NCBI GenBank assembly: GCA_903859715.1
Contig: CAIONS010000069.1
Coordinates: 19,017 to 83,016 of the forward strand
DNA: 64,000 nt
Direction of reading: 5' to 3'
Origin: an uncultured Opitutia bacterium
GTDB lineage: Bacteria; Verrucomicrobiota; Verrucomicrobiia; Opitutales; Opitutaceae
A program made the translations under genes and the position numbers. How positions within the stretch are numbered: the stretch's first letter is position 1; every line of letters begins with the position of its first letter. The notes under the pieces are model-generated. The model ran no database searches. It was given only the letters and a program-made list of their open reading frames with translations, and was not told the DNA's origin. Shown here piece by piece: positions 47,243-55,792 of the stretch.

Positions 47243-47677
47243 TCAGCGCCAGAATCCCGCGACAAACACGTAATTTCCACCCCGGTGGTCCCAGTGCGGC
47301 TGGATCCACGCCGAGCGACCGCGCGGCGGCAGCTCCCAATGGCCGCCCAACCAGACATGGCGGCCACCGCGCCAGCCCCAATAACCAGCAATCCACACGT
47401 GGCGCGGCGACGGCCGCATGATAATCACTTCCTGGCGCGGCGGCGGCGGCGCCACCTGGATCACCACGGTTTCCTGCGGTGCGGGCGCGGCCTCGACATA
47501 CGTCACCGAAGGAGGTGGCGGGGGCGGCGCGGTCTCAATGACGGTGACGCGGTCCGGCGGACGGCGGTGGACTTCCTCGACCACACAGCCGGTGAAGAGA
47601 ACCGCGATCATACTGATCGCAGCAAAATGAGCGGCCGCGCGAGTCGGGCGGGACAAGGTGAATTGGGAGGGGGACAT
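47243..47677 (-). CDS. YXWGXW-repeat lipoprotein, copy 2
   Basis: A 144-aa lipoprotein with a lipobox (VLFTGC) after a hydrophobic segment. A proline-rich stretch follows, then a C-terminal repeat block (RHVWIAGYWGWRGGRHVWLG, GHWELPPRG, GFWR). It is a paralog of the gene at 45127-45624, with matching HVWIAGYW and GHWELPP segments and the same hairpin after its stop. The ATG at 47677 is taken over GTG 47683. Confidence 0.82.
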   Translation of the reverse strand: MSPSQFTLSRPTRAAAHFAAISMIAVLFTGCVVEEVHRRPPDRVTVIETAPPPPPPSVTYVEAAPAPQETVVIQVAPPPPRQEVIIMRPSPRHVWIAGYWGWRGGRHVWLGGHWELPPRGRSAWIQPHWDHRGGNYVFVAGFWR

Positions 47678-47806
47678 GCCCACTAGACGCCACAGTCAGT
47701 TCAAGGTTTCTGCAGACGGCACAAATCTCGTTCCTCGCTTCCGGCCCCACGCCGGCCGGGACGGTTTGCGATTTGCCCCGGTTGAATAAAAGCATACGCC
47801 TTTGCC

Positions 47807-49051
47807 ATGGCCGTTGCCCTCAACCCACACCGTGCCGTCCGATCCGCCGCAGTTTCGCGCGTGCCCTTGCGCATCCTCACGGCCGTGCCGATCTGCGATG
47901 GCCACGACAGCGCCGTGACTGCGATCAACATCGAGCTCGCCCGCCACGGGATCGAAGTCATCTACCTCGGCTACCACCAGTCGGTCTCCGCCATCGCGCG
48001 CGCCGCCATTCAGGAGGACGTCAACGTCGTCGGCCTCTCTTCCTACAACGGCGGCCACATCATCTTCTTCAAGGAAGTCGTCGACCGGCTGAAGCAAGGC
48101 GGCAACGGCGACATTCCCGTCTTCGGCGGCGGCGGCGGCACCATCACCAAGGCGGACGAGCGGATCATGCAGCGGCAGGGCACCGACCGCATCTTCTTCG
48201 CGGGCACGCCGTTCAAGGACATCATGGCACTCATCCAGCGCGACTACGCGCGGACGGCGAAGCCCAACGCAAAATTCAAGGGCGACCGCGCTCTCGCCCG
48301 CGCCATCACCCTGGCCGAGCAAAATCTCGCCACGCGTCATTCGCTACGCGCCGCTCCCGCTCAAAAACGCGCGCGCAGTTTTGTCGTCGGCGTCGCCGGC
48401 CCCGGCGGCGCCGGGAAATCCACGCTCATCGACGAGCTGACCTCGCGCTTTCTGCTCAAGAATCCCTCGGGCCGCATTGCCATCCTCGCCAATGATCCGT
48501 CCCACCCCGACACTGGCGGGGCCATTCTCGGCGACCGCGTGTCCGCCATCTATGCCCAGGATGACCGCGTGTTTTTCCGTTCGCTGGCCACGCGCGGCAG
48601 CCTCACCGGCCTGTCGGCCGCCGCCCCCGCTGCCATCGAGATCCTGAAGCGATCTGGCGAATTCGACCTCATCCTCGTCGAATCCGTCGGCGTCGGCCAG
48701 GAGAGCGATCCGTTCGGCAGCTTCGGGCATGGCCGGTGTCTCACGGACGCCGTGCTGTTCGTGCTCGCCCCGCACTATGGCGGGCTCATCCAACTCCAAA
48801 AGATCGCCCTGCTCAATGGCGCTGACCTGGTCGCCCTCAACAAGTGCGACCACCCCATGGCCCGCACTGCGAAGGCGGAGATCCAGGCCCGGCTCAACCA
48901 GAACGGCCGCGGCCAGCTCCTCCACTCCACCACCGCGGCCAAACATTTCGACTCCGGTGTCGACGCGCTTTTCGCCGCCATTGCCCAACTCGGCGGCCTG
49001 TCCAATTCATCCGGTGGGGAAAAACCCTGCCAGCTGGAGGTCGCCCCATGA
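47807..49051 (+). CDS. B12-binding domain fused to MeaB/MeaI-type G-protein chaperone (split IcmF, small subunit)
   Basis: A 414-aa protein. Residues 20-150 are a cobalamin-binding domain with DGHDSAVTAIN (the base-off DxHxxG-like histidine 33). Residues 190-400 are a G3E-type GTPase with P-loop GVAGPGGAGKST, LANDPS, LVESVGVGQ (switch/Walker B) and NKCD (base recognition). This is the order of the first two modules of IcmF. Its stop overlaps the start of the mutase gene by four bases (ATGA at 49048-49051). The protein would carry cobalamin and GTPase editing for the mutase subunit. Confidence 0.88.
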   Translation: MAVALNPHRAVRSAAVSRVPLRILTAVPICDGHDSAVTAINIELARHGIEVIYLGYHQSVSAIARAAIQEDVNVVGLSSYNGGHIIFFKEVVDRLKQGGNGDIPVFGGGGGTITKADERIMQRQGTDRIFFAGTPFKDIMALIQRDYARTAKPNAKFKGDRALARAITLAEQNLATRHSLRAAPAQKRARSFVVGVAGPGGAGKSTLIDELTSRFLLKNPSGRIAILANDPSHPDTGGAILGDRVSAIYAQDDRVFFRSLATRGSLTGLSAAAPAAIEILKRSGEFDLILVESVGVGQESDPFGSFGHGRCLTDAVLFVLAPHYGGLIQLQKIALLNGADLVALNKCDHPMARTAKAEIQARLNQNGRGQLLHSTTAAKHFDSGVDALFAAIAQLGGLSNSSGGEKPCQLEVAP

Positions 49052-50793
49052 GCCAGCTGGGAAAGATCGCCGACTCGGTCGACAGCTATAATCAGTTTGT
49101 TTCCGCGGAAATCGCGCGCGCGCGCTCCGACCCGAAATTTGCCGCCGAGCTCCGCACCCGGTGGGCCGGTCTCCGCGCCTCCGTCGGGCTGACCCGGTCT
49201 CCCACCGGCACTCCGCTCCCGCGCCTTGCGCTGCCCGAGACCGACGAGCCCGGCGCCATCGCGGAGTATTTGTTCGGCCAGGGATTTCCCGGCCAGTTTC
49301 CCTACGCCACCGCCGCCTATCGCGAAATGTACCTCGACACGGCAATCGGCACGGGCGAGGAGCCGATGCGCCTCTTTGCCGGGCTCGGGCTCGCCGAGGA
49401 CACCAACGCCCGGTTCAAGTATCTTTCCCGCCACCAGAAAAGCCTGCGCCTTTCCACCGCCTTCGACGGTCCCACGCTTTACGGCCTCGATTCCGATCAT
49501 GCCGGCGTACTCGGCAAGGTCGGCGAAGGGGGCGTGGCCATCGATACGGTCGAGGACATGGGCCGGCTCTTCGCCGGCTTCGACCTGACGCGCAAGGACG
49601 CCTCCGTCTCGATGACGATGAACGCCCCGGCGCCCGTCATCCTCGCGATGTTCATCGCCGCCGCGAAGCGCCGCTTTGGCGCCGACTGCGTGCCGAATCT
49701 CCGCGGCACCATCCAGGCCGACATGCTCAAGGAAGTGCAGGCGCAGAACGAGGTCATCTTCCCGGTCGACGCGTCGCTCCGTTTTCTCTGCGACATGATC
49801 GAGTGGTGCGTGCCGAACATGCCGCGCTGGTACCCCGTCTCCATCTCCGGCTATCACATCGCCGAGGCCGGGGCCACGCCCGTGCAGCAGGCCGCCTTCA
49901 CGCTCTCCAACGGCTTCACCTATGCCGGTCTGCTCAAGCAGCGCGGGGCCGACGTCAACGCCTTTGGCCCGCGCCTGTCCTTCTTTCTGGATTGCGGCCT
50001 CGACGTCGAATACCTCGTGCTCGGTCGCGTCTGCCGGCGCATCTGGGCCATCGGCATGCGCGATGTTTTCGGCGCCGATGCCAAGGCCCAGATCCTCAAG
50101 CTTCATACGCAGACTTCCGGCCGCTCGCTCATCGCCGCCGAGTTCCAGAACAATCTCACGCGGACCGCCGTGGAGCTGATGGTAGCCTACATGAATTACA
50201 CCAATTCCTGCCACTCCAACTCCGCCGACGAGCCGTTCACGACACCCACGGAGAAATACGCGCTGCTCGCCTCGCACAGCCAGTCGATCCTCCTGGAGGA
50301 AACCGGCATCTTCAAACACACCATGAACCTGTTCGGCGGCGCCCCCGGCCTGCTCGCGCTCGAGCGGCAGGTCGAGCAGCGCATCCTCGGCGTGTTCCGC
50401 GAGATGGACACCCTCGGCGGCGTCATCGCCGCGATGGAGCAGCGCTACCAGCGCAGCCAGATCCAGGAATCCGGGCACCGCATCGAGACGCAGATCTATT
50501 CCGGCGAACGCCCGATCATCGGCCTCAACAAATATGTCTCCGACGAGCCCATGCCGAGCGTGCCGCTCGCCCGCACCTCGCCGAAAAAGCAGCGCCTCCA
50601 AGTCGAGCGTTTGCGCGCTTTCAAAAAGAAACATGCGAAAAAGACCCCCGACGCCCTGCAGCGCCTCGAAAACGTCACCCGCGACGGCGGCAATGTCTTC
50701 AGCGAACTCGTGGATACCGTCGAAGTCTGCTCCCTCGGCCAGATCACCGCGTGCCTGACCGGCGTCGTCGGAAAATTCCGGCCGATGGTGTGA
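49048..50793 (+). CDS. Acyl-CoA mutase catalytic subunit, IcmF-like (split)
   Basis: A 581-aa TIM-barrel mutase subunit. Matches to the IcmF substrate-binding module are MRLFAGLGLAEDTNARFKYL, FDGPTLYGLDSDH, GKVGEGGVAIDTVEDM, FDLTRKDASVSMTMNAPA, RGTIQADMLKEVQAQNEVIF and TSGRSLIAAEFQNN. At the position of the Arg that binds the methylmalonyl carboxylate there is Gln (Q233 in QAQNEVIFP), as in isobutyryl-CoA mutase, so methylmalonyl-CoA is unlikely to be the main substrate. It is translationally coupled to the cobalamin/GTPase gene. Confidence 0.87.
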   Translation: MSQLGKIADSVDSYNQFVSAEIARARSDPKFAAELRTRWAGLRASVGLTRSPTGTPLPRLALPETDEPGAIAEYLFGQGFPGQFPYATAAYREMYLDTAIGTGEEPMRLFAGLGLAEDTNARFKYLSRHQKSLRLSTAFDGPTLYGLDSDHAGVLGKVGEGGVAIDTVEDMGRLFAGFDLTRKDASVSMTMNAPAPVILAMFIAAAKRRFGADCVPNLRGTIQADMLKEVQAQNEVIFPVDASLRFLCDMIEWCVPNMPRWYPVSISGYHIAEAGATPVQQAAFTLSNGFTYAGLLKQRGADVNAFGPRLSFFLDCGLDVEYLVLGRVCRRIWAIGMRDVFGADAKAQILKLHTQTSGRSLIAAEFQNNLTRTAVELMVAYMNYTNSCHSNSADEPFTTPTEKYALLASHSQSILLEETGIFKHTMNLFGGAPGLLALERQVEQRILGVFREMDTLGGVIAAMEQRYQRSQIQESGHRIETQIYSGERPIIGLNKYVSDEPMPSVPLARTSPKKQRLQVERLRAFKKKHAKKTPDALQRLENVTRDGGNVFSELVDTVEVCSLGQITACLTGVVGKFRPMV

Positions 50794-50856
50794 AGAACGG
50801 GTCGGGCGCTCTTTAGCCGGCCTCCCTTCAGCAGCTTGATGGGGTTGCGGGACGGA

Positions 50857-50895
50857 TGCCCTCACCCGCCACGACACTCATGCGGGGCGAGGGCA
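50857..50895. repeat. Hairpin-forming inverted repeat
   Basis: Arms tgccctcacccgcc (50857-50870) and gcggggcgagggca (50882-50895) are imperfect inverted copies around an 11-base loop. It lies between the convergent mutase and lipoprotein genes; there is no T-run. Confidence 0.4.
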
Positions 50896-50922
50896 CCCGG
50901 CCCACCAACAAACGACCCAAAT

Positions 50923-51564
50923 TCAACGCGTCCCGTCTTGCAGGGCCGCCACCATGTCGGCGGCGCCGGCCTTCGGGAGATTCAGCACCAGTTGCGAACG
51001 CGCACTGGCGAGGCGGCTCGCAGCTTTGAGAGCGGCGCGGCTGGCGATCTCACGGCGCATCAGCGTATCGGCCGAGGCGTAGGCCTGCGTGATGACGCCG
51101 ACCAAATTGTTCGCGGTGACCAGATCGGAATCCTCGTCCTGATTGTTGACACCCTGGGCGATCCAGCCGCCGGGCATTTCATTGGTCAGCACATGCGCCA
51201 CGCCGCGGCCGTTGTGGTTCACATAGACCACCGACATGCCGGCGCGAAGCTGGGAGTACTCGCAGGGCATGACCACGATGGCCGTGCCGCTGACATACAG
51301 CGGCTCCATCGAATCGCCCACGCCGCGAAACGCCTGGGCACCAGCGAGGTGCTGTGCCGCCGCTTCCGCGGCGCGGAACTCCTGGCCCTGCTTCACCATC
51401 ACCGGCTCGGGCGCCATCGTGACAATGGTCTCGATATCCCGCTGCACGGAAATCGAAGAGCAGCCACCGAAGGCCAGCGCGCCCACGGCGAGCGTCAGGG
51501 CAACTGCGAGGCGCGCAGAAGCGGACGTCGGACGGGGTTGGAGAGCGCTGGCGATGAATTTCAT
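50923..51564 (-). CDS. Lipoprotein with signal-peptidase-like (S24/S26) domain
   Basis: A 213-aa protein with a lipobox (ALAFGGCSS). Residues 80-150 resemble S24/S26 serine peptidases: GVGDSMEPLYVSG with a candidate catalytic Ser, then RAGMSVVYVNHNG and GVAHVLTN. The usual Lys of LexA and bacterial SPase I ('KR') is replaced by a His-containing motif, which recalls ER/archaeal-type signal peptidases. Its C-terminus is alanine-rich helical. Activity is unproven, and this position is inferred without alignment. Confidence 0.6.
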   Translation of the reverse strand: MKFIASALQPRPTSASARLAVALTLAVGALAFGGCSSISVQRDIETIVTMAPEPVMVKQGQEFRAAEAAAQHLAGAQAFRGVGDSMEPLYVSGTAIVVMPCEYSQLRAGMSVVYVNHNGRGVAHVLTNEMPGGWIAQGVNNQDEDSDLVTANNLVGVITQAYASADTLMRREIASRAALKAASRLASARSQLVLNLPKAGAADMVAALQDGTR

Positions 51565-51803
51565 GCCCTCACTCTATCTTTATCCGCGGACTTCAACTAT
51601 CCGGGCCGGCCCGTGTTAATCCTTCGTTAAATACGCTGGGGTGTTTACCTTTTGATCTAGGGGAAATTACTTTTTGATTCAGGAACCGATGTAAGATTAT
51701 GCGGACCAAGTTGATGCAATAGCCAAAAAGCCGGCCAAAAATCCTGCCAAATAGTGTTCACCTTCCTCTGTTTCACCCAATGATACCGCCACCCACTTGT
51801 CCG
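51565..51803. other. AT-richer promoter region before the two-component genes
   Basis: A 239-base gap between the divergent lipoprotein and kinase genes, clearly AT-richer than its surroundings. It contains two similar blocks around 'ccttttgatc' and 'ctttttgattc' (51648-51677). It probably holds promoters for both directions, but no box could be assigned with confidence. Confidence 0.4.
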
Positions 51804-53471
51804 ATGATTCGTGTTCTCTATACCGATGACGATCCCCAGATCACCGCGGTAGTGCAGACCTACTTCGCGCATTTCGCGCCGGAGTGTGCACTTGAGGTTG
51901 TCGTTGATGGTCGTTCCTGCCTCGCCCGCATGCTTCGCGGCGGCATCGATGTGCTGCTGCTCGATCTCGAGCTCCCGGATATCAACGGCCTGAACATCCT
52001 CAGCGAACTGGCTTCGCGGGGCGACTCGACCCCGGTTGTCATGGTCAGTGCGCGCGGCCAGACGCAGCTCGCCGTGAAGGCCCTGCGCGCCGGCGCCGTG
52101 GATTGCGTCGACAAGGCCTCCCCGCAATTCCTCGAACTGCCCGCCCTCGTCAAAAGCATCTATGCCCGGCAGCAGGAAAAATTCCTCGGCCAGCGCCCGG
52201 CGCCCGTCGTCGCCGAAAATTACCAGGTGCTCCTGATCGAAAATTCCGAGGACCTGCGGCAAAGCCTCGCCACGTTCTTTGCGCGGAATGCCTCGCGCCT
52301 TCTGCTCACGGCCATCCCGCGGCTCGACCGCTTGGAGCCCACCCTGGCCGGCCGCACAAAATTCGACGCCGTGATCCTCGGGCCCACGCCCGGCGCGCCG
52401 GGCCCGCTGGATGCCCTGCGCAAACTCCACTCCCTTTCCGCGGACACGCCCGTGATCATCCTCGCCGCCCACAATGACGGCGAAACCGCCGTCGCCGCCT
52501 TCAAGCTCGGCGCGCAGGATTATATTCTCCAGCAGGAGGGCTACCTTTCGGAACTCGTCTTCTCGCTCAACAGCCTGCTGCGCCGCGCCGACACGGACCG
52601 GCTCAACCAGCGCCTGAGCCGCGAACTCGCCGAACTCAACCACTCCCTCGAGGCCAAGGTCGCCAGCCGCACCGAGGAGCTGCAGGCCGAGATCGCCGTC
52701 CAGCAAAAGGCGGAAACCGCCGCCGCCGAGCACGCCGTGCGTCTGCAAACCCTCTCCAAGCGGCTCTTCAAGATCCAAGAGGACGAGCGCCGCGCGATCG
52801 CCCGCGAGCTGCACGACCAGGTGGGCCAGATGCTCACCGGCCTCAAGTTTCAGCTGGAAGCGCTGGTCCGGGACGCCTACACCGGCGGCCTGCCGGTGGA
52901 CATGAAGGAAAAACTCGCCGAGTCCCTCGCGCTCGGCACCGAGCTCATGGGCCACGTGCGCGAGCTCACGCAGCAGTTCCGCCCGCGCATCCTCGATGAT
53001 CTCGGCCTGCGCGCGGCTTTGGAATGGCATGCCCGGCTGTTCCAGCGCCAGACCGGCCTGGCCGCGACCGTGGAAGTTTCCCTGCCCGAGCAACCGCTCC
53101 CCATCGAGCTGCAGATCGCGGTCTTCCGCATCGTGCAGGAGGCACTGACAAATATCGCCCGCCATGCGGGCTGCAGCGAGGCCTCCGTCACCGTGACCCA
53201 TGCAAGCGGCACCGGCGCGGCGGATGGCGAGGCCCGGCTGCTGGTTGAAATCACCGACCGCGGGCGCGGCTTCGATCTCGAAGCCGTGCTCGCCTCGCGC
53301 AATTCCATCGGCCTGACCGGCCTCACCGAGCGCGTGACCCTCGCCGGCGGCACCGTGGATATCTTTTCGCGCCTCGGTCAGGGCACGCGCATCCACGCGG
53401 AGTTTCCCCTCGAAGCCGTGGCTGAAACCAAACCCGGCGTGGAACCTTCCGCTTCCGGAGCCCGCTCATGA
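51804..53471 (+). CDS. Hybrid sensor histidine kinase with two receiver domains (NarL type)
   Basis: A 555-aa soluble kinase from ATG 51804. Residues 2-120 form a receiver domain (VLYTDDD, phospho-acceptor Asp54 in LLLDLELPD). Residues 139-250 form a second receiver-like domain in which the Asp is Gly193 (VILGPTPG). A coiled coil (260-315) precedes a HisKA_3 dimerisation domain with His337 (QEDERRAIARELHDQVGQML) and an ATPase domain (RIVQEALTNIARHAG with Asn450; GLTGLTERVTLAGG). No transmembrane segment is seen. It overlaps the response-regulator gene by four bases. Confidence 0.9.
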   Translation: MIRVLYTDDDPQITAVVQTYFAHFAPECALEVVVDGRSCLARMLRGGIDVLLLDLELPDINGLNILSELASRGDSTPVVMVSARGQTQLAVKALRAGAVDCVDKASPQFLELPALVKSIYARQQEKFLGQRPAPVVAENYQVLLIENSEDLRQSLATFFARNASRLLLTAIPRLDRLEPTLAGRTKFDAVILGPTPGAPGPLDALRKLHSLSADTPVIILAAHNDGETAVAAFKLGAQDYILQQEGYLSELVFSLNSLLRRADTDRLNQRLSRELAELNHSLEAKVASRTEELQAEIAVQQKAETAAAEHAVRLQTLSKRLFKIQEDERRAIARELHDQVGQMLTGLKFQLEALVRDAYTGGLPVDMKEKLAESLALGTELMGHVRELTQQFRPRILDDLGLRAALEWHARLFQRQTGLAATVEVSLPEQPLPIELQIAVFRIVQEALTNIARHAGCSEASVTVTHASGTGAADGEARLLVEITDRGRGFDLEAVLASRNSIGLTGLTERVTLAGGTVDIFSRLGQGTRIHAEFPLEAVAETKPGVEPSASGARS

Positions 53472-54109
53472 CGACCGTCGTGCTGGCCGACGACCACGAA
53501 ATCGTGCGCAAGGGCGTGCGCAGCGTCCTCGAAGCTGAAAAAACCTTTACGGTTCTGGCCGAGGTCGCTGACGGCCTGGCTGCCGTCCAAGCCGTCGAGA
53601 AGCACAAGCCCGCCCTCCTCTTCCTCGACCTCAGCCTGCCGCGGCTTCATGGCATCGAGGCACTCCGTCAGGTGCGTGCCGTCAGTCCGGCAACCAAGGT
53701 GCTCATCCTCTCCATGCACAACGACGAGCCTTACGTCATCGAGGCGCTGCGGGGCGGCGCAATGGCGTACTTGCTCAAGGGCTCTGACACTGCGGAAATC
53801 CTGCACGCGGCCCGCGAAGTGGTCGCAGGCCGCCGGTTCCTGAGCGCTCCGCTGTCCGACTGGGCCATCAGCGCGCTGGTCAGCAAACCCGCCGAGGCCG
53901 CCGACCCGCTCGCCACGCTGTCGCCCCGCGAACGCGAAGTGCTGCAATATGCCGCCGAGGGCCTCGGCAACACCGAGATCGCCGAAAAACTTTTCCTCAG
54001 CCCGCGCACGACCGAGACGCACCGCACCAACCTCATGCGCAAGCTGAACCTGCAGACCCAGACCGACCTCGTGCGGTTCGCGATCCGCAAGGGCCTGATT
54101 CAGGCGTAG
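53468..54109 (+). CDS. LuxR/NarL-family response regulator
   Basis: A 213-aa regulator. The receiver domain has VVLADDHEIVRKGV and phospho-acceptor Asp54 (LFLDLSLP). The C-terminal LuxR helix-turn-helix is LSPREREVLQYAAEGLGNTE onward, including SPRTTETHRTNLMRKL. The start overlaps the kinase stop (ATGA at 53468-53471), so the two form a cognate pair. Target genes are unknown. Confidence 0.95.
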   Translation: MTTVVLADDHEIVRKGVRSVLEAEKTFTVLAEVADGLAAVQAVEKHKPALLFLDLSLPRLHGIEALRQVRAVSPATKVLILSMHNDEPYVIEALRGGAMAYLLKGSDTAEILHAAREVVAGRRFLSAPLSDWAISALVSKPAEAADPLATLSPREREVLQYAAEGLGNTEIAEKLFLSPRTTETHRTNLMRKLNLQTQTDLVRFAIRKGLIQA

Positions 54110-54148
54110 CGCGCCTTACCATGGAGCCTACCGCTTAGCGGCTCCAGC

Positions 54149-55732
54149 TCAGCTTTCCCCGTCCGGCTTTTTCCGACCCCGGCGCGCGGGCTTCTTTTCA
54201 CCTTCGGCCGCGCCTTCACTCTTCTCCGCATACTTCGACGCCTTGGCGTTGAGCCAGAGTTCGTCCTTGGCGTTCTTGTTGAGCCAGAAGATTTCCCCGG
54301 CGTGCTCGACAAAGACGGGTTTCTCGCGGGCCTTCTCCGGCACCTTGAGGCCCGCACTGACCAGCGCTGCCACAAAATCATCCGGCGATTTGGCCAATTC
54401 CTCGGCGAGACGATCCGCCTTCCCGGCGACCGCGCCCGTTTTGGTCTCCTTTAACAGCAGCCGCACCGCGGACAAAACCGCACCTGGCACGGGCGCCGCG
54501 GGTTGCGCCGCAGAAGCCTCAGGTTCTTTCGTCGCCGTGGCTGCCGGCGCCTCAATCGTTTCGCCGGGTTCCTTCTCCCGGCCGTTGATCCACAGGCCGC
54601 CGCGCGAATCCAGGTTCAGCCACCAGAGATCCGGGCCCACCTCGATGAACACCGGCTTGTCCTCCGCCTTCTCCGGCACCACGAGGCCCAGGGTCTTGAA
54701 CGCGGCCACAAGGTCGGCCTCGCTGCACTTGAGCGCCCGCGAGAGAAAACTCGTGCTGCCCGAGCCGCCGGGCCCGCGCCGGTTGCGCCGCATCTGCGGG
54801 CGAACCCGTTCGAGCAGCGCCGGGCCGGAGGGCAGCGCGCCGGACGCGGCAATTTCGGATTTCGGATTTCGGTTACCAGATTGGTCGACCGCCTTTGGCT
54901 CAGTCGCGGTTTCGGTTCTTTCGGACCGGTCCGTCGTCGTTTCCGATCTCCGGTTTTCATTTTCCGCCGTCCGGTTTCCGGTCTCCGGTATCGCGTCGTC
55001 CGCGACGCGCGTGCCCTGCACCACCCGGAAAACCGGGCGCGGCTTTTCGCGCGTGTTGATCCACAGCTCGCCGCGCCGGTTGATATTCACCCAGAACAGG
55101 TCGCCATCATACTCCACGTAGACCGGCTTGGCATTCTCGTCCGCCGCGATCTGCAGGCCGCACTCGACGAGCGCGCCCTTCACATCTTCCTCGGAGAGAT
55201 CCCATTTCTTCGCGAGGTAGTCGACGCCCACGGACATGCCCGGACCGCGCTGGTTGCGGCGCATGTGCGGCTTGAGCGCATCAAAGAACGTCGGCAGCTC
55301 GTTTTCCTCGTTGAGCTTGTCCCAGTCGTCCTTCTCCGCCTCGTCTTCACCGGAGTCAGGGTCGCTGTCCCGCGAGGTGTCGACCGGCTTGCGGAAATCG
55401 TCGTTCGGCGCGGCCTTCTCCTCGATGAAGCTCGCCGGTTTCTCCTCCGCCGCCGTCGTGGAGGTGGCGGCCTGGAACTTGGCCGCAAACTCCGCCCGCA
55501 GCTTGTCCGCCTCGGCCTTCGCGGCGGCCGCGGCCGCATCCTGCAGGGACCAATCCCGCTGCGTCGAGCGGCGCGCCAGTCCATTGAAGGCCAGCAGATT
55601 GTCCGCCTGCGACTGGAAGTGGACAATCTCCCACTCCTCGCGGCCGAGATCGTTCAGAAATTTTTCCAACAACGCGGGGCTGGCGAAACCGCCCTTGCCG
55701 CTGGAGATGACCTTATATTCCCAAAGTGACAT
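54149..55732 (-). CDS. Protein with N-terminal DUF4177-like domain and threefold-repeated module
   Basis: A 527-aa cytoplasmic protein, not recognised as a known family. Residues 2-40 (SLWEYKVISSGKGG, LNDLGREEWEIVHF) resemble DUF4177. Three copies of an ~80-residue module follow at about 148-230, 305-387 and 418-497. Each has a helix pair (YLAKKWDLSEEDVKGALVEC, FLSRALKCSEADLVAAFKTL), then KPVYVEYDGDLFWVN or KPVFIEVGPDLWWLN and a GELWINTREK-type strand. Linkers are charged or proline/alanine-rich. The linker before module 2 includes the repeat-like ttcggatttcgga DNA. The C-terminus is lysine/arginine-rich (KKPARRGRKK), suggesting nucleic-acid binding. The start at 55732 is chosen for the DUF4177-like start. 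Confidence 0.7.
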   Translation of the reverse strand: MSLWEYKVISSGKGGFASPALLEKFLNDLGREEWEIVHFQSQADNLLAFNGLARRSTQRDWSLQDAAAAAAKAEADKLRAEFAAKFQAATSTTAAEEKPASFIEEKAAPNDDFRKPVDTSRDSDPDSGEDEAEKDDWDKLNEENELPTFFDALKPHMRRNQRGPGMSVGVDYLAKKWDLSEEDVKGALVECGLQIAADENAKPVYVEYDGDLFWVNINRRGELWINTREKPRPVFRVVQGTRVADDAIPETGNRTAENENRRSETTTDRSERTETATEPKAVDQSGNRNPKSEIAASGALPSGPALLERVRPQMRRNRRGPGGSGSTSFLSRALKCSEADLVAAFKTLGLVVPEKAEDKPVFIEVGPDLWWLNLDSRGGLWINGREKEPGETIEAPAATATKEPEASAAQPAAPVPGAVLSAVRLLLKETKTGAVAGKADRLAEELAKSPDDFVAALVSAGLKVPEKAREKPVFVEHAGEIFWLNKNAKDELWLNAKASKYAEKSEGAAEGEKKPARRGRKKPDGES

Positions 55733-55792
55733 AAAAATGGATGTGATGCGCTGGAAACCAAGGCATCCCAAATGCCGGGGGCATTGCCCAGC

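Noticed and set aside
47807..49051. Reading this as a methylmalonyl-CoA mutase small subunit plus separate ArgK
   Set aside because: The two domains are in one continuous frame in IcmF order, and the next gene is IcmF-like with Gln in the specificity position.
48775..50877. 700-codon minus-strand ORF opposite the mutase gene
   Set aside because: Antisense shadow; the plus strand has clear IcmF motifs.
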